64,000 bases of DNA. Source: Lepiota brunneoincarnata. Taxonomy: Eukaryota; Basidiomycota; Agaricomycetes; Agaricales; Agaricaceae. Positions 24,166 through 35,489 of this stretch are shown here, piece by piece; the first letter of the stretch is position 1; each line of letters begins with the position of its first letter. Position numbers and translations under genes: made by a program. The notes beneath the pieces are model-generated. The model saw nothing but the letters and a program-made list of their open reading frames with translations. It searched no databases and was not told the DNA's origin. The stretch is taken from contig JAEBUN010000019.1 in assembly GCA_023014365.1 (NCBI GenBank), forward strand, positions 186,001 to 250,000, written 5' to 3'.

Positions 24166-27100
24166 TCAAATGAAGTGGTATCGGACATCAATATGCTTCG
24201 TCCGGGCATGGTACTGGTGGTCCTTTGTGAGGGCGATGGCCAACTGGTTGTCGGAGTGAAGTGTTGTGGGGGTGGGGTCTTCTGCAAAGACCTGGGAGAT
24301 GAGGGAGCGAAGCCATAGGGCTTCCTTGGTTGCGTGCGTCGCCGCCACGTATTTGGACTCTGTAGTAGACAGGGTAACTAGCTCTTGACGCTTTGCACTC
24401 CAGGAGACAGCGCCGCCGTTGATGAGAAATGCATACCCTGGATGTGGCCCTCCTATCTTCGGCCATATTTCCATCTGCATCTGCGTATCCCTCTAGACTC
24501 CCCCTAGAACCTCCATATGTGAGTTTTAGCCCTCGCGTGCCCTTGAGATAGCGAAAAATTTGCTTTACGGCCTCCCAGTGAGCAGGGCCTGGGTTCCTGG
24601 AGAATTTTGAGACAACCTGCACAGTGTACGTGATATCTGGCCTTGTGCCAATCGCTGCATACATTAGCGTGCCCACAGCCTCCTGGTATGGGATTCTGGC
24701 CATAAATGCAATCTTGGCAGTCATTTTCGGGCTATGTTCTGAGGTAAGTCATGTGGAGGGGTCCATGGGGATTGTCACTGGTTTTTGGTCTTCAAAACCA
24801 AAACGGCGGAGCAAGGACTCTATGTAGGAGTCCTGGAACATGCTGAGGGTGTTCTGCTCACGTATGCAAGCTATCTGGATGCCTAGTAGCCAGTGGATTT
24901 CGCCCAAGTCAGTGATCTCCACATATTTGGAGATCCTTGTCTTCAGCCAGACAATGAGAGTGATATTGGTGGCTGCGAGAGTGCAGTCATCAACGTGAAC
25001 AGTGAGGATGGTGAGGTCTGGCTCATCGTGTTTGAAGAAGACACACTGGTCAACTTCACAGCACGTGAAATCAAGGTTGCTGACCAGGATCTCACATAAT
25101 CATTGATACCATCAACGACCTGACTGTTTTAGGCCATAAAGGGTCTTCCTCAACTTGCACACTTTCCCAGGGTGTGCAGGATCCTCAAATCCGGGTGGCT
25201 GGCGCATATATATAGGTCTCGTCCTCGCTGAGAACACTGTTCAGGTATGCTCCCTTTATGTCGATCTGGTGGATCTCCATGTCTCGATCTGCTGCAATTG
25301 CCAGGATTGTTCTGATCGATGGGAGCTTAGCAACAGGTGCAAACATATCAAAATAGTCCACACCAGGGACTTGGGAGAAGCCTTGTGCTACGAGGCGAGC
25401 CTTGTATTTGACCACATTCCCACTGGTGTCCTTCTTGGCCTTGAAGACCCACTTGGATCCAACCTTGTTTATGCCCTCTGGGGCATCCACTAGCTCCCAG
25501 GTTCCTGCTTTCTGGAGTGTGTTGAGCTCCTCAGCGAATTGCTTGCTCCCATAGGTGCCAGTCTGCTTGTTTTCGAGCTTCTTTTAGGTTTCGAGGCTCT
25601 AGTGCCTCAGCCTCTGCCATCTCTGCAGCAAAAATGTGGACTTCCTCCCACTCGTTTGCCTCTACAGCTATGACTGCACGACCTTCTTGAAGGTCTCGAG
25701 CTTTCTGGCTTGGCATTCGAGTACGTTGGGGACAGGGGTGTATGGTAGGCATTTTCGGCAGTGTCTGGTTGCTCTATATGTTTTGTTGAGGAGTTCTCTG
25801 GGGCTGGGGCTTGGGGTGTCACTGTCGCATTCATTGTTGCAGCAGGTATGTTTGCCTCTGCAGTCTCGTTTGCTGGTGTTGATGTTACTCTCTCCCCCTC
25901 AAGACTAGCAGTGGCGACATGGCCCTTTATATATCAAATATTTCGCTTGACAGACACTTTTCGAGTGTCAGGCCACCAAATTTGTACACCGTTGCTGGTC
26001 TCATCAAAACCCAGCCATCATCCCTCCTTTGCCCTTGCTGACAGCTTGTTACGATCCTCTACTTGCACCCACACCTTCTCTCCAAACTCGTGGACCTCTG
26101 ACATGTCAGGTTTATGACCGTGGACCATTTCATATGGTGTCTTTCCATCGAGGGCCCTTGTACTGGTTCAGGTTCATGAGCCAGATCGCATGTTTGGCTG
26201 CCTCGCCCCATAGATACTGGGGAAGCTTGCTTGCGTGGAGGAGTGCTCAGACACGCTCGAGGATGGTCCAATTTCGCCGTTCTGCTACACCATTGTTGTG
26301 GAGTGTCATGGACAGTGAGCTTTTGCTTAGTCCCTCATGATTTCAAATACTCTTTGAAATCCTTACTAGTGTACTTGCCACCACGATCCGAATGAAGGCA
26401 TTTGATCCAAGCTTCGTATTGAACTTTGCACCAGACATCAAATGCTTGGTAGGTTGCAAACACATCAGATTTGTTTGTTAGCAGCTCGAGATGGGTATAT
26501 CAGTGACCAATCGTCAGTGAAGGTGACATAGTAGCTCTTCCCCCTTCGCGTCTGTACTGGTGCTGGCCCCCACACATCGCTGTGGATCTCTTGGTCGAAT
26601 TCTGTTGCTCGATCACCTGTTTGCTCTTTTGAGATGGGCTTCCTGGTGAGTTTTGCATAAGCGCATGACTTCGCACTTGATGGGAGTATTTGCTGATAGT
26701 CTTTCGAGGTTTACACCAGTTATCATTCATCCCTCAACAAGTTTTTGGGCGATCTGGGGTGAGATGTGTCCAAGGTGGCGGTGTAGCTGGTCTAGGGACA
26801 TTGGTTCATTGATGGTATTTGCTTCTACATGTCCTTCTGCTGTCTCAAATCTGTACAGCCCTCTCTCAGAACATGGTACCTCAGCAATCTTCTTCCCTTT
26901 TGCGTTGTGGATAGTGCATTGTCCCTTGGCAAATTTTGTGGTTATGCCTTGTTCATCTAGCTTCCCCACTGATACACAAGTGTATCCTACTTCGGGTGCA
27001 TATAGGACATCCGATAGACATATGCTTGTCATTTTGGCACCATTCGGTAGGTCCACTATCATGCTTCCCTTGCCTGTAGCACTGAATTGCTGCTTGTTTG

Positions 27101-27179
27101 CAGCTCGTAGTGGCTTCAATTCAATTGTTTTGAAATCACAGGAAGGCTTCACGGTATGGGGATATGTGCCTTGCAGCAC
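24166..27179 (-). pseudogene. Copia pol: integrase, RT, RNase H
   Basis: Gag-pre-integrase with HRHLGHISPQIAQKL at 26727-27179. The integrase core lies near 26240-26620 with HSDVWGP (first Asp), HSDRGGKY (second Asp) and HNGVAERRN (Glu). The RT N-terminal part is 25185-25490 ([29 protein letters not shown]); the catalytic HVDD lies near 24990-25000, where copia usually has YVDD. The conserved RPDITYTV and RYLKGTRGLKL blocks lie in 24520-24660. RNase H is 24166-24480 (TESKYVAATHATKEALWL, DNQLAIAL, HIDVRYHFI). Stops and at least four frameshifts break the polyprotein. Confidence 0.9.
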
Positions 27180-28285
27180 TGGAGTTGATGATTATGATAT
27201 GGGGTGGGTGTTCCTCTGACTGAGCTGCAATTGGCATCTCATCACTTTTGTCTGTGAGGGCGCATTCATCGTTTTGTTCCCCACAGGTTGGGAATATGTC
27301 TGGTGAGGTAAGGTCGTCCTCATCACCCAGGGTCTCTGTTTCCACGAAAAAGGCTTCATCATCCGTTGCGACAGCATTGGCCTCCTGCCCCTTTGGGGCA
27401 CTAGCTGGTTGTTTCTTTTTCTTTGGTGGTTTTGGACAGTCCGATCTCCAGTGGCCTTTCTCATTGCAGTTAAAGCATTTTCCAGGTGGTTCCTTTGTCT
27501 CCCGTCTAGGCTTCTTGGGACCATGTTCTACTGCCATAGTGTCATCCCCCTCCAAATTCTTCGGTTTAGCCTTGGAGCTGGAACTTGACCCATGTGACTT
27601 CCATGAGCGTAGGCGATCCCATTCATCACACAACATGGTGACTAACATATCGGGGTGTACCATGCCTCCTATGATTTTCGCTGCAGATAGCTGTGATGAT
27701 GCAAAGTTTGCAAGTTGGAAGGGAAGTGATCGAAGTATTGTGCTTCGGTAGTCATCATCATTGATTGTTATTCCCATCGCATACAGCTCTGCTCTCCTGG
27801 TCCTCAGATCATTTAGGAACATCCTAATGTCACCATCCTTGGGACATCTGGACTCCAAAAACTTTGCCCACATCTCCATTTGGTTGAAAGCCCCTCGGTA
27901 TGTGAATTCTTGTACTACAGGCATCCCAGACTTCCTTGACATAGTCAAAACTCTCTGTCATTATCAGGATAGAGTCTGGTAAATGTTGCGACAGCAGGGA
28001 ACATGCTATATCCTTGTTTCTGTCCCATTCTCGGATGTCTGCATCCGTTCCTACAGGGACTGTGGGGGTAGTGCTCTTTGCTTTGCCTTTGTCGATGGAT
28101 GGGGTACCGGGAGGGGTGGTGGATGAAGTGGTAAGGGTGGGACATGGCTTGCTTCCATCAAAGTGACCCCATAGTCCTTTTCCACGTATGACGGTATGGA
28201 AACACACAGAGAATATTAGCCAGTTTGTGCCTTGGGGGTCAAGGGGTGGTACAGAGGTGGAGAGGTTGTTGTTTATGGTGTTCAT
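27136..28285 (-). pseudogene. Copia gag and protease remnant
   Basis: The N-terminal frame 27830-28285 starts MNTINNNLSTSVPPLDPQG and includes the copia gag pattern NWLIFSVCFHTVIRGKGLWG. The rest is in frame 27136-27948, with a CX2CX4HX4C knuckle (CFNCNEKGHWRSDC, near 27450-27490) and a lysine-rich stretch. The protease site reads NSSAARHISPYR near 27165-27200; the usual DSGA motif is lost, so cleavage would fail. One frameshift near 27930 separates the two frames. Confidence 0.88.
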
Positions 28286-28346
28286 GTTGTGTATGACGCA
28301 TTGTAATGAGTGTTAGAAAAATTTTTTTGGGTCGGGGCCCATAATC

Positions 28347-28670
28347 TGTAGAATAACTAAGACTCAGTAGCTTGTAACGCGAGTACTGTATATTCTATAC
28401 CTGTAGAATAACTAAGACTAACATAGGCATAAGTATCATAGTGGGAAAAACATGAGAAGACTCTACTCACCTCAGTAGCTCGTAACGTGAGTACTGAGGT
28501 GTCTAACGGCAGGCTGGTAGGTATATACACTACCGACAAATATCCATAAATGGGCGGAAACATGCCCAGTGTCAACAAACAATGTACAAACAAAAGAATC
28601 CCTAAATGGGATATGTCGTGGAAAGCTCGACATGAGCTTTCTGGCTCAACATGAGCTTGCTAGCTCAACA
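28347..28670 (-). repeat. Copia 5' LTR
   Basis: 324 bp. The bases just inside (28330-28346) read, on the element strand, ATTATGGGCCCCGACCC and are the likely primer-binding region. The matching tRNA was not determined. Confidence 0.93.
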
Positions 28671-29146
28671 AGTTTCTCCATTCTTCATCTGTAACCAGGA
28701 CACATCATCAGTCTCCATACCCATACCAGTTTCCATTCCATTTGTAATCCATTTGTAATCTGTTTGTAACCATATTGGTCTCCACTTCACTCTGTCCATA
28801 GTCAGTATGAGTCATAATTTGTAAGACCCACAGTATATATACCATAGGTACTTGGCTTGTACTCTTCAGTCTGATAATCGAATTGAGCAGCAGACCAGCT
28901 CCCTATTCCATATCCTCTCCTCTCTTCTGCCTTGCTCTGCCTTGGCCCCGACCACCTGAAATACAGACTTGGACAGTAGGAGGGCACAGCACATAAGCTG
29001 AGGCTGCAAGTCCAAACCCCTGCTCAAAGTACTCCTACCTTGGTCCCAAGGTCTATGTACTGACTTTGCCCTCTCCCCTGGTTACCTTATATCAAGGATA
29101 CCACCCCAACCCTCCACTTTGGTCCCAATCTGCACTGGCTCTAACA
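28671..29146 (+). repeat. D1 5' LTR, second part
   Basis: It continues the LTR after the copia insertion and ends GGCTCTAACA at 29146. It matches 47809-48280. The interior of D1 begins at 29147. Confidence 0.92.
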
Positions 29147-29595
29147 GTATTATCAGACTCAAACTCCTCCTGTCCACCACACTCTGAATTTTTCTAATCA
29201 TGGTCTCTCGAACAGTCACCTGTCCCACACCCTGGTAAATCCAGCCACTCACTGTAGCAAATGCATAACTTGACAACCTCCTTCTGAGGAACTGCAACCC
29301 TGGCTCCCCAAGGGCTTCTTCGCTCTCACCAACAATCTAGTGTGCCCTTGACTCCAGACTGGTTCTCTGAAGATATACAACCTTCATTATTCTGGACTCC
29401 CAATGGGCCAATGATGGCCCCAACCCCAATCCTGATCCCAGTGACCCTGGTGATCCCAACAACTATCCTGACAATGGGGACAGGCCCCTGGGCAATGACA
29501 AACCATCAGACAACAGCAACAACAACAACAACATCCCACCTAGCAACAACCGAGATGACCATGATCAACTCCTACTCCAAGTTTTCTGACACATA

Positions 29596-31199
29596 CAGTA
29601 AGGGACAAAACCCTTCCAATGATTTTTATACTTCAACAAATATGTTAATAACTGCCCACCTACTAAGGATGAAACCTTCATATTTTAATTGGGAATACCT
29701 ATATGGCTCATATATCATCCTGCCAAGTATCATTGTGTCATATGCCATTTTGGGAAGTCAGTGAATTAAACAATCATTTAAGGTCATTGGAAGGGTTTTG
29801 TCCATCTCTAAGAAATTACCAATAATTACACTTTTAGTACTTTGTATACCCTCCCCTGGCATCCAACATAGCCTGAACCCTATCAGGCATACTCTCTATC
29901 AGATTCTGACACACTTCTGCTGGAATCTGATCCCATTCCTTTTGTGTCCTATCCCATAATTCTTCCATCCCCTGAGGTAGAGTGTCATACTCCCCTAACT
30001 TGATTTTAAGGTGAGTCCACAAATGTTCAATTGGATTAAGGTCTGGAAATTGTGGGGGCCACGCCATAATCTCCATTTCAGCTGCTTTGAACCATTTTTA
30101 AGCCTTGATGCACCTATGTTTGGGATCATTATCTTGTTGAAAGACAATATCCTCCACCTCTTTGCCATACCACTCTAGGCTTCCCTTGAGTTCATCCTCC
30201 AAAATGGTGACAAATAGATCACCATCCATCTTACCATTAATCTTGGCTGCCAACCCTGGACCCTCCCACAGCATACAGCCCCATACCATGATAGAACCTC
30301 CTCTAAACTTTGTGGTTCCCTACACCAGCCTATCACTAAGCCTCTCCCCTGCTCTTTTCCAGACCCAAACCCTGCCATCTGACCCTAAGTGATTGATTTT
30401 GGTCTCATCTGACCAAACCACCCTCTTCCAGTCTTCCAGGGTCCAGTCTGCATGTGCCTCTGCCCACTCCAATCTTTTCCTCTTGTGTATAACAGAGAGT
30501 TTAGGCCTTTTCTGCTTGACTACAGCCCCCATTCCAGCTTTTTTGAGTGCTCTGCAAACTGGTTTGGAGGATAGAGGTTGGTCAATGACAGTATGAAGGG
30601 TTCTGGTGATTTGGGAGGCATTTTCAGCCTTGTGGGATATGATAAGATGAGTGGCATATTTGATATTGCCAACAGAAAGCTTGGTTGGGTGGCCACCAAG
30701 TGACTTTGAAAGTGTTGAACAATGTTTGGAGCAAAGACAAGATATAGTGCTGAGGCCAAGACCAGTGGTAAAAGCAATATGGGTAGCAGAGTGGCCTTTG
30801 TCCAAAAAGGAAAGAATATGGTTGTGTTAAGTGATAGAGAGAGATCACATGTTAGCAAAATGAGGTTGGGGGGGTGGTGTGAGCTAGGGGAGTGAGCAGC
30901 TATATTTATACATTATTCCAATCAGTCACATGACACTTATTTGCACTTATTTGGCCGTAATACACAAAATCATGTGATTAGAGTAGAGATGGACAAAACC
31001 CTTCCAATGACCTTAAATGATTGTTTAATTCACCTGACTTCTCAAAATAGCATATGACGTAATAATGTTTGGCAGGATAATACATGAGCCATATAGGTAT
31101 TCCCAATTAAGATATGAAGGTTTCACCTTTAGTAGGTGGGCAGTTATTAACATATTTGTTGAAGTATAAAAATCATTGGAAGGGTTTTGTCCCTTACTG
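29596..31199 (-). mobile_element. Tc1/mariner transposon with 215-bp TIRs
   Basis: 1604 bp flanked by the TA target duplication (29594-29595 and 31200-31201). The TIRs 29596-29810 and 30984-31199 begin CAGTAAGGGAC. Each TIR is itself bounded by the 20-mer GGACAAAACCCTTCCAATGA facing inward and outward, giving four copies in the element. It encodes a DD34E transposase on the minus strand. It is inserted in D1 gag. Confidence 0.95.
29834..30841 (-). pseudogene. Tc1/mariner DD34E transposase
   Basis: Cut-and-paste transposase. The N-terminal helix-turn-helix (FLDKGHSATHIAFTTGLGLS) lies at about 30760-30820, then the second DNA-binding domain. The catalytic triad is Asp in VVWSDETKINHLG (about 30400-30425), Asp in VFQQDNDPKH (about 30120-30150) and Glu in FPDLNPIEHLW (about 30010-30045). 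There are 34 residues between the second Asp and the Glu, counting one stop codon. The frame is open from the HTH to the C-terminus (ARGGYTKY) except for two stops, a TAG at about 30317-30319 and a TAA at about 30095-30097. The start is unclear because stops lie upstream of 30820. It is one of the best-preserved genes of the nested pile. Confidence 0.92.
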
Positions 31200-32399
31200 T
31201 AGCCGATCAAATGGACAGCCATGGGAACTCTCAAGCCCCACAGCCCCCCTGAACTCCCTGTACCAAAGCTCACAAACCTGACATCTTTACAGGTTCTGAC
31301 CCTGCCAAACTCAAACCCTTCCTCTTCCAGTGCTGACTCTACTTCTGTACTAACCCAGCTCAGTTCGCTATCCCCACCACCAAGGTCAACTTTGCATTGA
31401 CATACCTTACAGGCATGGCACAGCAACACTTCAAAATCAGCCTCAACAAGGCCAACAACCATGGAATAATACACAACTGAATTGAGGACTGGGACCAGTT
31501 CACCCTGGAACTGCAGACCAATTTTGGCCCTGCAGATCTGACCAGAGAAGCTGCTGAGCAGCTTGACTCCCTCCAAATGCAGCTATGACAAGAAGATCAC
31601 TGTCTACAACATCAAATTTCTCCATCTAGCTGGCCAACTATACTGGGGTGATGAAGTATTCTGTCACTGCTACTATAAAGGCCTCCCCAACTACATCTAG
31701 GACATTCTGTCCAATTGGCCTAATGGCAAGCCTGACACCTTCATTGAAATGCGAGCAGCAGCAATGAAGATCAATGCTTGCTACTGGGAGTGCCAGCATG
31801 AGAAGGCCTGTGCCAAAGCCACTTCAGACCCAACTGCCTCTAGAAAACCTGGAGGCAATCCATCCCCATCCACCTTGTCCAACACCCAACCTGCTGCCAA
31901 GCCTGCCAACAGTAACAACAAAGGCAGCACCCCCAACAACAACAACTACAAGGGTACTCTGCCCAACCCGTCCACTGGTCAGAAATTGGCCCCACCCAAA
32001 TCCTGACCTTACTAGTAAACTTGGTAAGGATGGTAAATTAACCCCTGAGGAACGTCAATGACATTTCAACAATAACCTCTGCCTTGTCTGCACAGATCCC
32101 AATCACAGGGCTGCTAACTGTGACAAGAAGAAATTCCCTGACACCAAGGCTAAAGGCTGACAGGCTCAGCTCCCCAAGACAGATGCACCAGCTCTCCCAA
32201 GCTCAGAAGAATAGTCAGCAGGTCCTCAGGCCTCTGCACAGACTGAGGATTGCATTGAACTCTGCTGTGCTCCAGAGAATTTCTGTCCCAATACATCCAC
32301 TCTTTCCGACCCAAACTCCTTTCATATCACATTAACTTCTCCTTTAGTTACTTCTTTATCTTCTGTTTCCACTTCCGTACTCTCTGCTTCAGACCCACT

Positions 32400-35250
32400 T
32401 TCTACCATGGACAATGTAGTTAGTTCTGATTTTTCTTCTCTTTCTCCTTTCAAAGCTCTTGTTGATAGTGGTTCTACTCACTGTTTTGTGGACTCATCTT
32501 TTGTTCATTCTCATAGTATTCCAACCTCATCCATCCTGGCTATTGAACTTCAGTTATTTGATAGGGACCTCAAATGCCTACATTCCAGAGCTTGTGCAAC
32601 TGCCTGTATCCTTCCCCTCTGGTGAATCTATCATTTTGGACACTTATGTATGTCACCCAGCTCGACTCTTCCTGTTCTGTGGTCTTAAGACACAACTGGC
32701 TCACCTGCTACAATCCAGTTGATTGACTGGGCTTTGGGCAGTATGACTTTCTAGCCATCCCTACTCAAGAATCCTGCTTCTATCTCTACCTGCATCACAC
32801 CTGCATCAGCCCCGCCTATGGCCACCCCTGACACTCCTGACCTAGGTTCACCACCCCTGTCTGGGACCTTGTCCCAATCTGTCCCCCTTGCAAAACTGCA
32901 CATATCCCTGATAAACGCTCCTGCCCTTATCCATGCTGCCAAGCTCCCTGACTCCCAACAATTCCAAATCAATCTCTCCAGCACCTCTGCATCAGGCCAT
33001 GTCTTCTTCTGTCTCCGAAGACCCAGCTGACCTCTCATCCATCCTCAAGGAATACCATGAGTTTGCTGATGTTTTCAGTAAATCACGTGCTGACACACTT
33101 GCTCCACACTGCCTTTACAACCTCCAGATTAACCTAGAGAATGGTAGTCAGCCTCCATTCAGTACCATTTACTCCTTTTCAAAATCAGAGCTTGGAGCTC
33201 TATGTGATTTTATTCATGAACATTTATCCATTGGTTTCATTTGCCCTTCCACTTCTCTTCATGGAGCCCCAGTCCTCTTTGTCAAGAAAAAGGACAGCTC
33301 CCTCTGCTTATGTGTTGATTTTAGAGGTCTCAACCATATTACCAAGAAGGACCACTACCCCCTTCTGCTCATCTCTGACCTCTTAGGCTCCCCTTGCAAA
33401 GCCCACTGTATATACCAAAATTGACCTCTGTCACACTTACCATCTGGTCTGCATTGCTGATGGTGATGAATGGAAGACTGCCTTTTGGACCTGCTACAGC
33501 TCCTTTGAATGGATGGTCATGCCTTTTGGCCTCACCAATGCCCCCACCACCTTCTAGTGGTTCATGAACAATATATTCAAGGACATGCTTGATGTCTGCA
33601 TTACTATCTACCTTGATGACATTCTGATATACTCTGACAATCATAGTATCCATTGTGACCAAGTCAAGGAGGTCCTCAAGCAGCTCCAACAACATGGTCT
33701 ATACGCCTGCCCTGACAAATACCAGTTCCACTCTGACACAGTGGAATACCTTGGCTACATCCTTTCCCCCAACGGTCTCTGAATGGACCAATCTAGGGTC
33801 GAGACCATCCAGGAGTGGCTGGAACCCAAGAAAGTCAAGGACATCCAGTCCTTCTTAGGTTTCACCAATTTCTACCATCGCTTCATTCATGGTTACTCCA
33901 ACATTGTTGTTCTGCTCACTTGCCTCACCTGCAAAGATGTGAAATGGAATTTCACTGAAAAATGTTGCAAAGCCTTTAACTCCCTGAAGGAAGCATTCAT
34001 ATCTGCTCCCATCCTCACTCCTTGGGCCCCTGATGCTCAGATCATTGTCAAGACTGACACCTCCGACTATGCCCTTGTGGCTATCCTCTCTATCATCACT
34101 GATGATGGGGAGGTTCACCCCATTGCATTCCATTCCCTGCACCTTTAACATGGCCTAAACTTGATTATGACACCCATGACAAGGAACTCCTGGCGATATT
34201 TGAGGCTTTTTGTATCTGGCGGCACTATCTTGAGGGTGCCCCTCTTACTATTGATGTAGTCACTGACCACAAAACCTCAAATACTTCTGCACCACCAAAA
34301 TCCTTACTTGCCACCAAGCTTGTTGGTCTGAGTTCCTGTCCCAATTCCACCTCGTCATCTGGTTCCAACCCGGCTGCCTTGGCACCAAGCCTGATGCCCT
34401 AACTAGACAATGGGATGTCTACCCTAAAGGGGGGAATAGTGACTATGCATCAGTCAACCCTGCACAACTTCTGGTCTGTGTTCACTCATGAACAGCTCAT
34501 GGCCTCTGTCCTGTGCCACCACTCTTTATGGCCCTTCCCTTTGTGCAGCTGTAGTCATGGACCTTGATCAGCTACACTGCGACATCCTTGCTGCTCTACC
34601 AGTGGATCTGACCACTTCCTGCCCACCTTGCCAGCCCAGAAGGCCATTGGTCAGTTAATGATAAAGGTTTCCTCCTCCTAGACAACAGAATCTACGTCCC
34701 TGATGCTGACAATCTCCAACTTTGGGTCCTCCAGTACAAGCATGATCATGTCCTAGCCAGCCACTTTGGTCATAATAAAATGCTGGAACTCATCCAATGC
34801 AAATACACCTGGCCTAGTGTCCACACCTTTGTCAAGGATTTCTGTAAGTCTTGTGTCACCTGTATGAGGTCTAAATCCCAGCACCACTGCCCCTACAGTC
34901 TCCTCAAGCAACTCCCCATCCCCAAATGCCCTTGGAATTCAATCTCCATGGACTTCATCAAAAAACTCCCTGCCTCCTCTGGCTATGACAGTCATCCTAG
35001 TAATAGTCAACAGACTCACCAAGCAATCCTTATTCATCCCCACCCACAATACCATCACCTCCTCTGACCTTGCCTGCCTATTTGTCCTCCACGTCTTCTC
35101 CAAGCATGGCATACCTGAACATGTTACCTCCAACTGTGGCTCCAAATTCATCTCTTACTTCTTCTGCTCATTGGGACAAGCCCGCAACATGAAACTACAC
35201 TTCACTTTGGGCTACCACCCAGAAGGTGATAGACAGACAGAACACACCAA
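32400..35250 (+). pseudogene. D1 pol: protease, RT, RNase H, integrase (5' part)
   Basis: Protease DSGSTHCF near 32465-32490. RT from 32933 ([31 protein letters not shown]) through MPFGLTNAP (33520) and YLDDILIY (33610-33635). RNase H with TDTSDYAL near 34050. Integrase zinc motif HDHVLASHFG with CKSCVTCMRSK (34740-34880), MDFIKKLPASSGY and YHPEGDRQTEHTN, where it stops at 35250 because element C replaces the rest. It aligns with D2 pol. Changes such as LTRKDVKW to LTCKDVKW and DECCEAF to EKCCKAF are C-to-T/G-to-A transitions. Many stops and frameshifts. Confidence 0.9.
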
Positions 35251-35468
35251 TTTTCCTTATTAATTGCCTTGCTCCCATGATTTGTCTTTTCTTCTCCTAT
35301 ACAGAAAAAACATATAAAAACTGTAGTTATTCTATTTGTAACAGTAGTGTTTTACTTTCCCCAGAAATACAATAGTCCTACCCTGTCGAATCCTTTGGTG
35401 TGAAGGTCTTCCTCTAATTTTCTCTCACTCTTGTGTGTCACAATTTGCTTCATCACGCTTGTGCCACA
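35251..35468 (+). repeat. Element C left LTR, 5'-truncated
   Basis: It matches 43662-43879 almost base for base (ATTTTCCTTATTAATTGCC to TTGTGCCACA). The first bases present in the right copy are missing here. Confidence 0.8.
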
Positions 35469-35489
35469 TATTTTTGACAGTCCACACTA

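Larger units (their letters stand above)
23697..28670 (-). mobile_element. Complete Ty1/copia retrotransposon
   Basis: 4974 bp with LTRs at 23697-24023 and 28347-28670 and a perfect AGTTT duplication (23692-23696 and 28671-28675). In element orientation the LTR runs TGTTGAGC to TCTACA. A purine tract (read GAGGGGGAG on the minus strand) abuts the 3' LTR at 24024-24032. Gag, protease remnant, integrase, RT and RNase H follow in the copia order, with integrase before RT. The insertion site is inside the 5' LTR of D1, as the intact 3' LTR of D1 shows. Confidence 0.95.
29300..32170 (+). pseudogene. D1 gag, split by a Tc1/mariner element
   Basis: The first part, 29300-29595, encodes an Asp/Asn/Pro-rich segment. 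After the Tc1 element it resumes at 31202 with the retrotransposon gag core (KPDIFTGSDPAKLKPFLFQC, LTYLTGMAQQHFK, DWDQFTLELQTNFGP; about 31260-31560). The C-terminal part is Asn/Pro-rich, with a CX2CX4HX4C knuckle (CLVCTDPNHRAANC) near 32080-32125. There are several in-frame stops, e.g. near 31340 and 31480. The interruption restores cleanly when one TA and the Tc1 element are removed. Confidence 0.8.

Noticed and set aside
24118..25493. Plus-strand frames over the copia element
   Set aside because: They are shadows of the minus-strand RT and RNase H, which carry the conserved motifs.
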